This document shows, in pieces, positions 7,937-15,643 of a stretch of 64,000 bases of DNA. The stretch's first letter is position 1, and every line of letters starts with the position of its first letter. The notes beneath the pieces were generated by a model. The model was not told the DNA's origin and did no database searches. It was given only the letters and a program-made list of their open reading frames with translations. The position numbers and the translations under genes were made by a program. Source of the DNA: Yoonia litorea (GTDB taxonomy: Bacteria > Pseudomonadota > Alphaproteobacteria > Rhodobacterales > Rhodobacteraceae); contig NZ_FOZM01000003.1 in the NCBI RefSeq assembly GCF_900114675.1, forward strand, positions 310,001 through 374,000, given 5' to 3'.

Positions 7937-9244
7937 ATGAAAATGACCAAGTATCTTTCGGTTGGTGCCGCGCTGACGCTGCTTCCGACCTTTGCGCTGG
8001 CGCAAGACGCCGCAGCGGGCTTTGATGAAATCGGCCCTTATATCATGACCACACTGCTGTTCCTCGTGGGTGGCTTTCTGGTGTTCTGGATGGCAGCAGG
8101 CTTTGCCATGCTCGAAGCGGGCCTCGTGCGGTCCAAGAACGTGGCGATGCAGCTGACCAAGAACATCGCGCTCTTCTCCATTGCCGCGATCATGTATTGG
8201 CTGGTTGGCTTCAACCTGATGTATCCAGGTGAATTCAACGGCTATTTCGCGCCGAACTTCGTGCCAACTGTGCTTGAGCCTGTTGGCCTTGCCGCTGACG
8301 AAGCAGCCCTTGATTACGCCTCCGTTGCATCCGACTTCTTCTTCCAGTTGATGTTCGTGGCTGCAACAGCGTCGATCGTTTCGGGTGCATTGGCCGAGCG
8401 GATCAAGCTTTGGCCGTTCCTGATCTTCGTGATCGTCCTGACTGGCTTCATGTATCCGATTTCCGGGTCCTGGCAGTGGGGCGGCGGCTGGTTGTCCGAA
8501 ATGGGCTTCTCTGACTTCGCCGGTTCGACAATCGTACACTCTGTTGGTGGCTGGGCTGCTCTGGCCGGTGCGCTGATCCTTGGCCCACGTCTGGGCAAGT
8601 ACAAGGATGGCCGCACTGTTCCAATGCCGGGTTCAAACCTTGCACTGGCCACACTGGGTACATTCATCCTGTGGCTGGGTTGGTTCGGCTTTAACGGCGG
8701 TTCGCAGCTTGCGGCCGGTACCGTTGGCGACATCACAGACGTTGGCCGTATCTTCGCCAACACCAACATGGCCGCTGCATCCGGCGCAGTTGCTGCCCTG
8801 ATCCTGACCCAGATCCTCTACAAGAAGGTCGATCTGACCATGGTTCTGAACGGCGCGCTGGCAGGTCTGGTGTCCATCACAGCTGAGCCGCTTGCACCAT
8901 CCCTCTTCGGTGCGCTGATCACCGGTGCCATCGGTGGTGTGATCGTGGTCTTCACCGTCCCAATGCTCGACAAGTTCAAGATCGACGACGTTGTTGGTGC
9001 GATCCCTGTCCACCTCTTCGCAGGTATCTGGGGCACGCTGGCTGTCGCCTTCTACACAGGCAACTGGGGTGCACAGATCACAGGTATCATCGCCTACGGT
9101 GTCTTCACCTTCGTGATCGCGCTTGTTGTTTGGGTCATCCTGAAGGCCACAATGGGTATCCGCGTCAGCGAAGAAGCCGAGATCAACGGTCTCGATATGG
9201 CTGAGCTGGGCATGGAAGCCTACCCTGACTTCTCCAAAGGCTAA
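7937..9244 (+). CDS. amtB: Ammonium transporter AmtB
   Basis: A 435-residue Amt/Mep/Rh channel in the inner membrane that brings in ammonium. It has a signal-peptide-like first helix (MKMTKYLSVGAALTLLPTFALAQ) and about eleven further helices. Family motifs visible include the FWMAAGFAMLEAGLVRSKN stretch, WQWGGGWLSEMGF, VHSVGGWAALAGA, and the Gly-rich LTQILYKKVDLTMVLNGALAGLVSITA segment. The pore histidines lie in IVHSVGG and in AIPVHLFAGIWGT. Start chosen at ATG 7937 behind AAGGGA. Co-transcribed with glnK and closed by the hairpin at 9272. Confidence 0.95.
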   Translation: MKMTKYLSVGAALTLLPTFALAQDAAAGFDEIGPYIMTTLLFLVGGFLVFWMAAGFAMLEAGLVRSKNVAMQLTKNIALFSIAAIMYWLVGFNLMYPGEFNGYFAPNFVPTVLEPVGLAADEAALDYASVASDFFFQLMFVAATASIVSGALAERIKLWPFLIFVIVLTGFMYPISGSWQWGGGWLSEMGFSDFAGSTIVHSVGGWAALAGALILGPRLGKYKDGRTVPMPGSNLALATLGTFILWLGWFGFNGGSQLAAGTVGDITDVGRIFANTNMAAASGAVAALILTQILYKKVDLTMVLNGALAGLVSITAEPLAPSLFGALITGAIGGVIVVFTVPMLDKFKIDDVVGAIPVHLFAGIWGTLAVAFYTGNWGAQITGIIAYGVFTFVIALVVWVILKATMGIRVSEEAEINGLDMAELGMEAYPDFSKG

Positions 9245-9271
9245 TCTCTCCCTGATAGCCGAGTGAGCTTG

Positions 9272-9300
9272 AACCCGGGCGTTCGCGCCCGGGTTTTTCT
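9272..9300 (+). terminator. Intrinsic terminator of glnK-amtB
   Basis: A perfect ten-base-pair stem (AACCCGGGCG / CGCCCGGGTT) closed by the extra-stable TTCG tetraloop at 9282-9285 and followed by TTTCT. It begins 27 bases after the amtB stop. Confidence 0.92.
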
Positions 9301-9478
9301 ATGCGCGCAAGAAATCGCTCAAACGCAGAATGGCACCGGGATATTGTCTGGCAAAAGAAGACTATGATGCAAGAAATCCCCGAAATAAGGTTCTCTAGTG
9401 TCACTTTCTGCGAAGAAATTGCGTCATGATACGTGAAAATCGCCATCAAAGCCTGAGTCCAGCGATACGGAGCACAAC

Positions 9479-10480
9479 ATGATCCAGACACCTTACCTTT
9501 TATTCCTTGGCGATGCCCCTGATCAGCTTGCCGCGAAAGTGGCCCAAGGGATCAAGGACTGGCGTCCCGAAAATGCCGTTGGCCAGTTCCGCATGGCGGG
9601 CTGTGGGGCCGACCTCAAGATCACGGATATGAGCCTTGAGGATGGCCTTGCCGCCGGCGCCAGGACGCTTGTGATCGGCGTGGCAAACCGTGGCGGGGTG
9701 ATTTCGCAGGCATGGAAGGATGTCTTGGTCGAGGCGCTGCAGATGGGCTATGACATCGCGTCAGGTCTGCATAATCTGTTGCGCGACGAAAAAGAGCTGA
9801 TGGCCGCAGCCCGCGTGAATGGCCGGACCCTCTTTGATGTGCGGATTCCGTCTGTTGCCTATCCGATCGCCAACGGCAAGAAGCGCGCGGGCAAACGGTG
9901 TCTGGCCATCGGGACGGACTGTTCAGTGGGCAAGATGTATACCGGCCTTGCCATGGATGCCGAAATGCAGAAGCGTGGGCTCAAGTCCACATTCCGCCCG
10001 ACAGGCCAGACCGGCATCCTGATCACCGGTGGCGGTGTGCCGCTGGACGCCGTGATCGCCGATTTCATGGCAGGCGCGGTGGAATACCTGACGCCGGACA
10101 ATGATCCCGACCACTGGGATCACATCGAAGGGCAGGGGAGCCTTTTCCATGTCTCCTATTCCGGCGTAACGATGGCGCTGATCCATGGTGGTCAGCCTGA
10201 CGCACTGGTGCTGGCGCATGAACCGACCCGCACCCATATGCGCGGCTTACCTGATTACGATTTGCCCAGCCTCGAGGCCTTACGCGACATGGCGCTACCC
10301 ATCGCGCGGATCGCCAACCCGGATTGTCAGATCGTCGGCATTTCGGTGAACACCCAGCATTTGTCAGAAGACGAAGCGCTGGACTATCTGGCGGAAGTCG
10401 AAAAGCGTATGGGTCTGCCAACGGTGGATACCTTCCGTCAGGGTGCGGCACGTCTGGTCGATGCCTTGCTTGCGATCTAG
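9479..10480 (+). CDS. dgcN: DUF1611 protein, DgcN-type N-acetyltransferase of D-glutamate catabolism
   Basis: A 333-residue protein of the DUF1611 family. The N-terminal Rossmann-like part (YLLFLGDAPDQLAAKVAQG) leads to a P-loop, GTDCSVGKM at 145-153, then PTGQTGILITGGGVPLDA and a HGGQPDALVLAHEPTR segment, all typical of the family. Family members named DgcN have been described as making N-acetyl-D-glutamate, which the partner DgcA then racemises to N-acetyl-L-glutamate, opening a route for D-glutamate use in marine bacteria. The immediate neighbour is a DgcA-type enolase-superfamily enzyme and then a D-amino-acid transaminase, which supports this reading. Activity is inferred from family and context. 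Confidence 0.82.
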   Translation: MIQTPYLLFLGDAPDQLAAKVAQGIKDWRPENAVGQFRMAGCGADLKITDMSLEDGLAAGARTLVIGVANRGGVISQAWKDVLVEALQMGYDIASGLHNLLRDEKELMAAARVNGRTLFDVRIPSVAYPIANGKKRAGKRCLAIGTDCSVGKMYTGLAMDAEMQKRGLKSTFRPTGQTGILITGGGVPLDAVIADFMAGAVEYLTPDNDPDHWDHIEGQGSLFHVSYSGVTMALIHGGQPDALVLAHEPTRTHMRGLPDYDLPSLEALRDMALPIARIANPDCQIVGISVNTQHLSEDEALDYLAEVEKRMGLPTVDTFRQGAARLVDALLAI

Positions 10481-10492
10481 ACGGCGGAAATT

Positions 10493-10518
10493 GAGTATTT
10501 TTGGCAAAATGATGAGGG
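10493..10518 (+). repeat. Intergenic element GAGTATTT-NN-GGCAAAATGATG, copy 1
   Basis: One of three near-identical 26-base intergenic segments in this window (others at 23919-23944 on the minus strand and 55208-55233). This copy reads GAGTATTT, TT, GGCAAAATGATG, AGGG, and ends five bases before the dgcA start codon, so its last bases supply the ribosome-binding site. Confidence 0.7.
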
Positions 10519-10522
10519 TGCG

Positions 10523-11482
10523 ATGAAGATTAGCGTCACGCGAGATGTCTTCCGACTGGCGCAGGTCTTTACCATCAGCCGCGGGTCGCGGACCGAAGCC
10601 CAGGTTCTGACGGTCACTGTCGAGGGCTTTGGCGCGCGCGGGCAGGGCGAGTGTGTGCCTTATGCGCGCTATGGTGAGACGCTTGAGAGTGTCACCGACC
10701 AGATCACGGGCTTTGACGGTGCCTGGCCAGATTTGCCCGATGCGCTGCCGGCAGGGGCGGCGCGAAATGCGCTGGATTGTGCCTTTTGGGATCATGCCGC
10801 GAAACGTGCTGGCAAGCGGGTCTGGGATCTTTTGGGTGTACCTGTCCCACAACCAGAGATCACCGCTTACACGCTTTCCCTTGATACGCCTGAGGCGATG
10901 GAGGCGCAGGCGCGCAAGAACGCCGCGCGTCCCCTTTTGAAGATCAAGCTGGGCACGCCCGATGATATGCCAAGGCTTGAGGCCGTGCGCCGTGGTGCGC
11001 CGGATGTGCCGATCATCATCGACGCCAATGAAGGCTGGACCGCCGACGTTTACGCCGACCTTGCCCCCCATTTGATGGGTCTTGGGGTGCAGATGGTGGA
11101 GCAGCCTCTGCCTGCCGGACAGGACGACATGCTGGGCGAGATCGCGCGGCCCTTGCCGGTTTGCGCGGATGAAAGCTGCCATGACCGCGCGAGCCTGCCT
11201 GCCTGCAAGGGCAAATATGACATGGTGAATATCAAGCTGGACAAGACCGGGGGCCTGACCGAAGCCCTGGCGCTCAAGCGGCAGGCACTGGCCGAAGGCT
11301 ACGGTGTGATGGTCGGTTGCATGGTCGGATCGTCACTGGCGATGGCGCCTGCCACCATTCTGGCGCAGGGCGTGGCCTATACGGACCTTGACGGCCCGCT
11401 GCTATTGGCCGAAGACCGTGACCAACCTTTGAAATTCGATCAGGACGGGGTGCATCCACCGTCTGCAGCACTTTGGGGATGA
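10523..11482 (+). CDS. dgcA: Enolase-superfamily racemase, DgcA-type (N-acetyl-D-glutamate racemase / dipeptide epimerase-like)
   Basis: A 319-residue member of the mandelate racemase/muconate lactonizing group, close to L-Ala-D/L-Glu epimerases. The N-terminal capping domain (about 1-105) precedes a TIM barrel with the KIKLG catalytic strand (Lys140 and Lys142), metal ligands Asp167 (IIDANEGW), Glu193 (MVEQPLP) and Asp216 (CADES), and the opposite-face Lys238 in NIKLDKTGG. Sequence alone cannot separate dipeptide epimerase from N-acetyl-glutamate racemase; the neighbour dgcN points to the second. The start has a GAGGGTG ribosome-binding site that is part of the repeated element. Its stop overlaps the possible ATG of the next gene. 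Confidence 0.84.
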   Translation: MKISVTRDVFRLAQVFTISRGSRTEAQVLTVTVEGFGARGQGECVPYARYGETLESVTDQITGFDGAWPDLPDALPAGAARNALDCAFWDHAAKRAGKRVWDLLGVPVPQPEITAYTLSLDTPEAMEAQARKNAARPLLKIKLGTPDDMPRLEAVRRGAPDVPIIIDANEGWTADVYADLAPHLMGLGVQMVEQPLPAGQDDMLGEIARPLPVCADESCHDRASLPACKGKYDMVNIKLDKTGGLTEALALKRQALAEGYGVMVGCMVGSSLAMAPATILAQGVAYTDLDGPLLLAEDRDQPLKFDQDGVHPPSAALWG

Positions 11483-11484
11483 CC

Positions 11485-12345
11485 ATGCGCACAGTCTACG
11501 TCAACGGCGAGTACCTGCCAGAAAATGAAGCCAAGATCTCGATCTTTGACCGCGGTTTCCTGATGGCCGATGGCGTCTATGAGGTGACGAGCGTGCTGGA
11601 CGGCAAGCTGATCGACTTTGACGGCCATTCCAAGCGTCTTGAGCGCTCGCTCAATGAACTCGACATGCCACACCCTGCTGTCCTGCCTGACCTTCTGGAG
11701 GTCCACCGCGAGCTGGTGCGTCTGAACGGCATCGAAGAAGGCATGATCTATCTGCAGATCACACGCGGTGCCCCAGGTGATCGCGATTTCGTTTTCCCCG
11801 ATCCTGAAACCACCGCACCGACCGTGGTGCTGTTCACCCAGAACAAGCCGGGACTGGCCGATAGCCCTGCCGCCAAGAAGGGGATCAAGGTCATTTCGAT
11901 CGAGGACGCGCGCTGGGCACGTCGCGATATCAAGACTGTGCAGTTGCTCTACCCGTCGATGGGCAAGATGATGGCCAAGGCCGCTGGCGTCGATGACGCA
12001 TGGATGGTCGAGGATGGTTTCGTCACCGAAGGCACCTCTAACAACGCCTATATCGTCAAAGGCAACACGATAATCACTCGTCACCTTGGCAACGAAATCC
12101 TGCACGGCATCACCCGTGCGGCGGTCCTGCGTTTCGCGCGCGAAGCGCAGATGCAGGTCGAAGAACGCAGCTTCACTATTGACGAGGCAAAAGACGCTGA
12201 CGAGGCCTTCATTACCTCGGCCAGCACCTTTGTGATGCCGGTGGTCGAGATTGACGGCGCGCAGGTGGGTGAGGGCACGCCCGGGTCAGTGGCCACACGC
12301 CTGCGCGAGATTTACCTCGACGAAAGCCGCAAGGCGGCAGTCTAA
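11485..12345 (+). CDS. dat: D-amino-acid transaminase
   Basis: A 286-residue fold-type IV PLP aminotransferase, expected to interconvert D-alanine plus 2-oxoglutarate with pyruvate plus D-glutamate. Signatures: YVNGEYLPENEAKISIFDRG at the N-terminus, RGAPGDR, the PLP lysine at about Lys150 in RRDIKTVQLL, and VTEGTSNNAY for cofactor phosphate binding. Three starts are possible (TTG 11473, ATG 11479 overlapping the dgcA stop, ATG 11485); I prefer 11485, because GGGG lies six bases before it and the family N-terminus begins there. Third gene of the D-glutamate operon, so it may either feed D-Glu to DgcN or remove it. Its end overlaps the converging gene by four bases. Confidence 0.88.
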   Translation: MRTVYVNGEYLPENEAKISIFDRGFLMADGVYEVTSVLDGKLIDFDGHSKRLERSLNELDMPHPAVLPDLLEVHRELVRLNGIEEGMIYLQITRGAPGDRDFVFPDPETTAPTVVLFTQNKPGLADSPAAKKGIKVISIEDARWARRDIKTVQLLYPSMGKMMAKAAGVDDAWMVEDGFVTEGTSNNAYIVKGNTIITRHLGNEILHGITRAAVLRFAREAQMQVEERSFTIDEAKDADEAFITSASTFVMPVVEIDGAQVGEGTPGSVATRLREIYLDESRKAAV

Positions 12346-12983
12346 CGCAGCTTGCGAAACAGCTTTTTGTTGAGCGCGACGAAGCGGTCGACGGGCCAGG
12401 TCCAGAAGGACCTGTCCTGTGCGCGCAGATAGGCATAACCGATCCAGCTTGCAGAGGCCGCACCGATCACATCGACGATCAGATCGCCCATTGTATCGTT
12501 CAACCCTGATTTCTGCATATTCAGCCCGAACCACTGATCCATCAGGAATTCAAAGACCTCCCAGATGGCACCAATCGCGACGGCGATGGCAAAGGCCAGA
12601 AAACAGATCGCCCAATGCGGGGCTGCAAATCTGTCCCCTTCAAACATCATCAGCACAAAGAGGAAGCCGACAAGGCCGAAGCCTAAGGCCGATGAGCCAT
12701 GGAGTGCGATATCCCACCACCAGACCCTTTCGTAGAAATCAAACGCCTCGCCCATGAAGATCGAGGCCACAACGAAAACGGTTGTCGCGGCCACAAAGGC
12801 CAGAGGCAGCGTGATATCAAACCAACGTGCCAGCATGATCGGGGCAAGCGACAGCGCCAAGGTTGCGACGGCCACGAAACTGAGTGACCAGCGCCCTTCG
12901 AGAGCGGCTGTTGCCGCTGCAAGCAGCAAGAGCGCCCAGACCATTTTGACGAACAGGCTTTGTTGTCTGAGTTGCGCGAGCAT
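12342..12983 (-). CDS. DUF2238-like (YjdF-type) integral membrane protein
   Basis: A 213-residue inner-membrane protein with about six helices. The pattern WWWDIALHGSSALGFGL, then AIGAIWEVFEFLMDQWFG, and LNDTMGDLIVDVIGA matches the conserved H, WE-FE-D and DT-D-D positions I associate with DUF2238/YjdF proteins. Function unknown. The frame is open to a TTG at 13013; I chose the ATG at 12983, because an AGGGG site lies seven bases upstream. It diverges from the exonuclease-like gene with a gap of only 37 bases, so the promoters must overlap, and it converges on the D-amino-acid transaminase gene. Confidence 0.65.
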   Translation of the reverse strand: MLAQLRQQSLFVKMVWALLLLAAATAALEGRWSLSFVAVATLALSLAPIMLARWFDITLPLAFVAATTVFVVASIFMGEAFDFYERVWWWDIALHGSSALGFGLVGFLFVLMMFEGDRFAAPHWAICFLAFAIAVAIGAIWEVFEFLMDQWFGLNMQKSGLNDTMGDLIVDVIGAASASWIGYAYLRAQDRSFWTWPVDRFVALNKKLFRKLR

Positions 12984-13020
12984 CCCTCCACCCCTGTCAA
13001 CAAACGGGTTCAATACTTAT

Positions 13021-13734
13021 ATGCGTAGCATGAGACAGGCACACAAGCCCCGCGATCTACGCATCGCCAGCTATAACATCCGTAAAACCAAAGGATTGGA
13101 CGGCAAGCGCAACCCCGGACAGGTCATTGACGTACTAAATGCGCTTGAGGCGGATGTGGTCGCCTTGCAGGAAGCGGATCATCGTCTAGGTGCGCGGCCA
13201 GCGGCTTTGCCGTATCAGATGATCACCTCTGGCACAGATTTTGATGTTGTTCCTCTTGCTGCAAACGATGTGAGCCTTGGATGGCATGGCAACGCGATCC
13301 TTGTGCGCCGTGGCCTTGACGTTTCGCAGCCGCGACGGTTGCGCCTGCCGGGGTTGGAGCCGCGCGGCGCGGTTGCGGTTACGCTCAATGGCAAAACCAC
13401 CATCGTCGGTGTCCATCTTGGATTGATGCGCCATTCACGGCGACAGCAGCTCAGCGCGATCATGTCCCAAATTGGCGATCCCGCGCAGACTGTGATGATC
13501 GGTGATATGAACGAGTGGGCCAACACGCGCGGGTTCGAGCCGCTGGATGGGCACCTGACCGTGCATAGCCCCGGTCGAAGTTTCCACGCAGCACGCCCGA
13601 TCGCTGCATTGGACCGTATCGCGATCGGGGTGAATGTGGCCCTTATGGACGCGGGTGTCGATGAAAGCCCGCGGGCCAGTCGTGTTTCGGACCATTTGCC
13701 GATCTGGGCCGATGTTTCCGTGGCAGCGGGCTAG
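13021..13734 (+). CDS. Endonuclease/exonuclease/phosphatase family protein
   Basis: About 237 residues with the EEP (DNase I-like) fold: IASYNIRK near residue 15-22, VVALQEAD with the catalytic Glu at about 51, VGVHLGLM, GDMNEWAN, and the closing SDHLPIWADV with the catalytic Asp-His pair. No signal peptide is visible at the chosen start, so it is probably cytoplasmic. Proteins of this size in the family include phosphodiesterases and phospholipid phosphatases as well as nucleases, so the substrate is open. Alternative start ATG at 13030. A long upstream extension of the frame overlaps the divergent gene and is not credible. Confidence 0.82.
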   Translation: MRSMRQAHKPRDLRIASYNIRKTKGLDGKRNPGQVIDVLNALEADVVALQEADHRLGARPAALPYQMITSGTDFDVVPLAANDVSLGWHGNAILVRRGLDVSQPRRLRLPGLEPRGAVAVTLNGKTTIVGVHLGLMRHSRRQQLSAIMSQIGDPAQTVMIGDMNEWANTRGFEPLDGHLTVHSPGRSFHAARPIAALDRIAIGVNVALMDAGVDESPRASRVSDHLPIWADVSVAAG

Positions 13735-13736
13735 AC

Positions 13737-13865
13737 TTAGTAGAGCACCCCGATCAGCGCCGCTGCAAACGTCGTGATCATCATCAATATGACGACACTG
13801 GTAAAAAAGCACCCACGCGGCAGTTCAAAACCCTGCACATCACCTGTCATTTCGGTTTTTTGCAT
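13737..13865 (-). CDS. Small single-span membrane protein (42 residues)
   Basis: A short gene reading MQKTEMTGDVQGFELPRGCF, then a hydrophobic span of about 21 residues (FTSVVILMMITTFAAALIGVL) ending in Y. The start has a good AGAGGA ribosome-binding site nine bases upstream, and the gene fits neatly between two real genes, three bases from the end of the one before it. I recognise no family. The LPRGCFF motif just before the membrane span is the only distinctive feature. Confidence 0.6.
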   Translation of the reverse strand: MQKTEMTGDVQGFELPRGCFFTSVVILMMITTFAAALIGVLY

Positions 13866-13914
13866 CAGCCGTTTCCTCTTTGCTTGCAAAACACCTCACC
13901 GGAACGCCCTCCGG

Positions 13915-14364
13915 TTACGGGTTGTCCGCGTTGACCTGTCCTTGCAACTCTTTCGCCCGTTCTGCTGTGACGCCGAATAGGTCTTCCACACGGTGCATCA
14001 ACCCATCCTCGATTTCATGCTTGTAGCCATCCGCATAGACGACCTCCCAGAGGGCCAGAAGCACCGCTTCCTTTTCTTCAGTGCTGATCGCCTTATTGAG
14101 GATGACCGCGACATCCTCGGTTTCAGGGATCGTAGCTTCTAGCAATTCACACTCGGCGCGCATCTTGGCCGCCGCGACCGGGTTCAAGCCGTGGCGCTTT
14201 GCCAGCACCTTGTCGATCGCTGCGATCTCCTCGAAGACATAGGCATGATCCGCCTTGGCCGCTCGGACCAGAAGGGCCCCCATCGCGTGGCTGGCATCAG
14301 CCTCAGGCAAGGGTGTGTGATAGCCGGACGGATTTCGGAAAAACGCTTTGAGCCGCTCCAGCAT
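13915..14364 (-). CDS. TerB-family (COG4103-like) protein
   Basis: A 149-residue all-helical acidic protein with the TerB/DjlA-N-like pattern: ALLVRAAKADHAYVFEEIAAID, then LALWEVVYADGYKHEIEDGLMHRVEDLFG. The Asp/Glu-rich ADGxxxxxE positions in both helical repeats are typical of TerB metal-binding helices. Despite the tellurite name, the cellular role of these single-domain TerB proteins is unknown. It follows the DUF1244 gene by four bases on the same strand, so the formylglutamate amidohydrolase, DUF1244 and TerB genes look like one operon. Confidence 0.75.
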   Translation of the reverse strand: MLERLKAFFRNPSGYHTPLPEADASHAMGALLVRAAKADHAYVFEEIAAIDKVLAKRHGLNPVAAAKMRAECELLEATIPETEDVAVILNKAISTEEKEAVLLALWEVVYADGYKHEIEDGLMHRVEDLFGVTAERAKELQGQVNADNP

Positions 14365-14368
14365 GGGT

Positions 14369-14662
14369 TTACCCGTGGCTTTTCTTGAAGGCGTCCTGCG
14401 CCTTGGCTGATGCTTCTGTCTGGTAGTTGGCCTTCCACTCCGCAGAGGTCATCCCGTAGAACGCCTCTCGGCCCTCTTCTTTGGACATCTCGATGCCGCG
14501 TTCGTTCGCAGCCTCCTGATACCAGCGGGACAGGCAATTCCGGCAAAATCCGGCAAGGTTCATCATATCAATGTTCTGCACATCAGTGCGATCTTCCATC
14601 AGATGCTTTTGCAAACGACGAAAGGCGGCAGCTTCGAGTTCAATCTGGGTTTGGGCGTCCAT
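14369..14662 (-). CDS. DUF1244 family protein
   Basis: A 97-residue protein, MDAQTQIELEAAAFRRLQKH and onward, with the strongly conserved block NIDMMNLAGFCRNCLSRWYQ, containing CxxC (CRNC), followed by EAFYGM. This matches DUF1244, a small helical family found in proteobacteria whose function is unknown. The cysteine pair could bind metal. The frame is open upstream to 14755, but the family starts at the ATG at 14662. It sits ten bases after the amidohydrolase stop. Confidence 0.85.
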   Translation of the reverse strand: MDAQTQIELEAAAFRRLQKHLMEDRTDVQNIDMMNLAGFCRNCLSRWYQEAANERGIEMSKEEGREAFYGMTSAEWKANYQTEASAKAQDAFKKSHG

Positions 14663-14672
14663 CTCTGTTCCT

Positions 14673-15410
14673 TCACAGGCCGGTGTCTTCCAATACCTGC
14701 GATAATATCTTGGCCAGCCGGTTTGCCCAGAGTGTCTGCCCCGCCTCATCCGCAATCAGGTCATGGCGTAACTCAATAAGCACATTCGGCCGTCCCTGTT
14801 GCAGCGCGTGGCGGTCAACGGCGTCCCCTGGCAGGTGGCCCGCATAGGGTTCATTGTCACCGGTGCACCAGCCCATCTCGCGGCAGGCCGCGATGATGGC
14901 AGTTGAGAACGGGTCGTTGTCAGCGTGAAGAATGCCGACTTCCCACGGGCGCGGATGGCGCCCGCGCAGGCGCGGGGTAAAGCTGTGGACGGCGCAAATG
15001 ACCGGATTGTCGATCTTGTTTGCCAGATCCGCATAGGCTGCGTGATAGGGGCGATAGAGGCGGCGCAGGCGCTCCTCTTTTTCAGCGTCATCGGCGTTCT
15101 TGTTGGCCGGAATAATCGTGCCGTCATAAAGACGCATCATGATGGTGGGATCATCCTCGCCACGGTTGGGATCACAGACCAGCCGCGAAAACCGTGAAAG
15201 AATGGCCGGACTATCCAGCAGCGCGGCCAGCTTGCGCGTCACACCTGCGGCACCGATGTCATATGCGATATGGCGGTTCATATCCTCTGGCGGCAAGCCC
15301 AGATCACCGCCATTGATCCAGTCAGGCACAATATTCGTGGCGTGGTCGCACGCCACAAGCCACCTGCCGGGGCGATCAGCGCCCTCTACCTCAAATGGGT
15401 CGTCAGTCAT
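14673..15410 (-). CDS. N-formylglutamate amidohydrolase family protein
   Basis: A 245-residue FGase-fold enzyme. Conserved pieces: LVACDHATNIVP near residues 18-29, HIAYDIGAAGVT, the SRLVCDPNR strand, AVHSFTP in the middle, and PNVLIELRHDLI close to the end. In histidine degradation HutG converts N-formylglutamate to glutamate and formate; however, members not next to hut genes are commonly of unknown substrate, and no hut gene is present here. First gene of the DUF1244-TerB operon, divergent from pyk. Confidence 0.85.
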   Translation of the reverse strand: MTDDPFEVEGADRPGRWLVACDHATNIVPDWINGGDLGLPPEDMNRHIAYDIGAAGVTRKLAALLDSPAILSRFSRLVCDPNRGEDDPTIMMRLYDGTIIPANKNADDAEKEERLRRLYRPYHAAYADLANKIDNPVICAVHSFTPRLRGRHPRPWEVGILHADNDPFSTAIIAACREMGWCTGDNEPYAGHLPGDAVDRHALQQGRPNVLIELRHDLIADEAGQTLWANRLAKILSQVLEDTGL

Positions 15411-15579
15411 TGTCGTGTCATTCCTTTGTCACGGCACATAGGCTAGAGCGTCTCGGGAACCAAGACTGAATCAGGAAATGCGCGCCTTGAGGCTGCAAAC
15501 GACCCGCTCGCGTCTTCAATTTGGAAAAAGCGCACAAGTCGCATTTTCTCAAACAGCGTGAGTTGAAGCAGCGAGGGTT

Positions 15580-15598
15580 TTGCGCAATAAGGGCGCAA
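15580..15598. promoter_or_regulatory. Inverted repeat TTGCGC-N7-GCGCAA in the pyk promoter region
   Basis: Perfect six-base arms (TTGCGC at 15580-15585, GCGCAA at 15593-15598) separated by AATAAGG. The spacer overlaps a plausible -10 box (CAATAA at 15585-15590) that follows TTGAAG at 15563-15568 by 16 bases, so a protein bound here would cover the promoter. The promoter assignment is tentative. Confidence 0.4.
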
Positions 15599-15601
15599 CT
15601 T

Positions 15602-15623
15602 GTGCTGTTACCGCTAACGGCAC
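15602..15623. promoter_or_regulatory. LacI-family operator in front of pyk
   Basis: A 22-base near-palindrome with core GTTACCGCTAAC (15607-15618) and outer arms GTGC (15602-15605) and GCAC (15620-15623). Only four symmetric positions fail to match. The central CG flanked by GTTA and TAAC is the hallmark of LacI-type operators. In Rhodobacter sphaeroides the LacI-family regulator CceR controls central carbon genes through a motif of this kind, as I recall, so CceR is a natural candidate. It lies 20 bases before the pyk start codon, downstream of the likely promoter. Confidence 0.7.
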
Positions 15624-15643
15624 CGACGGACGAAGGATATGAT

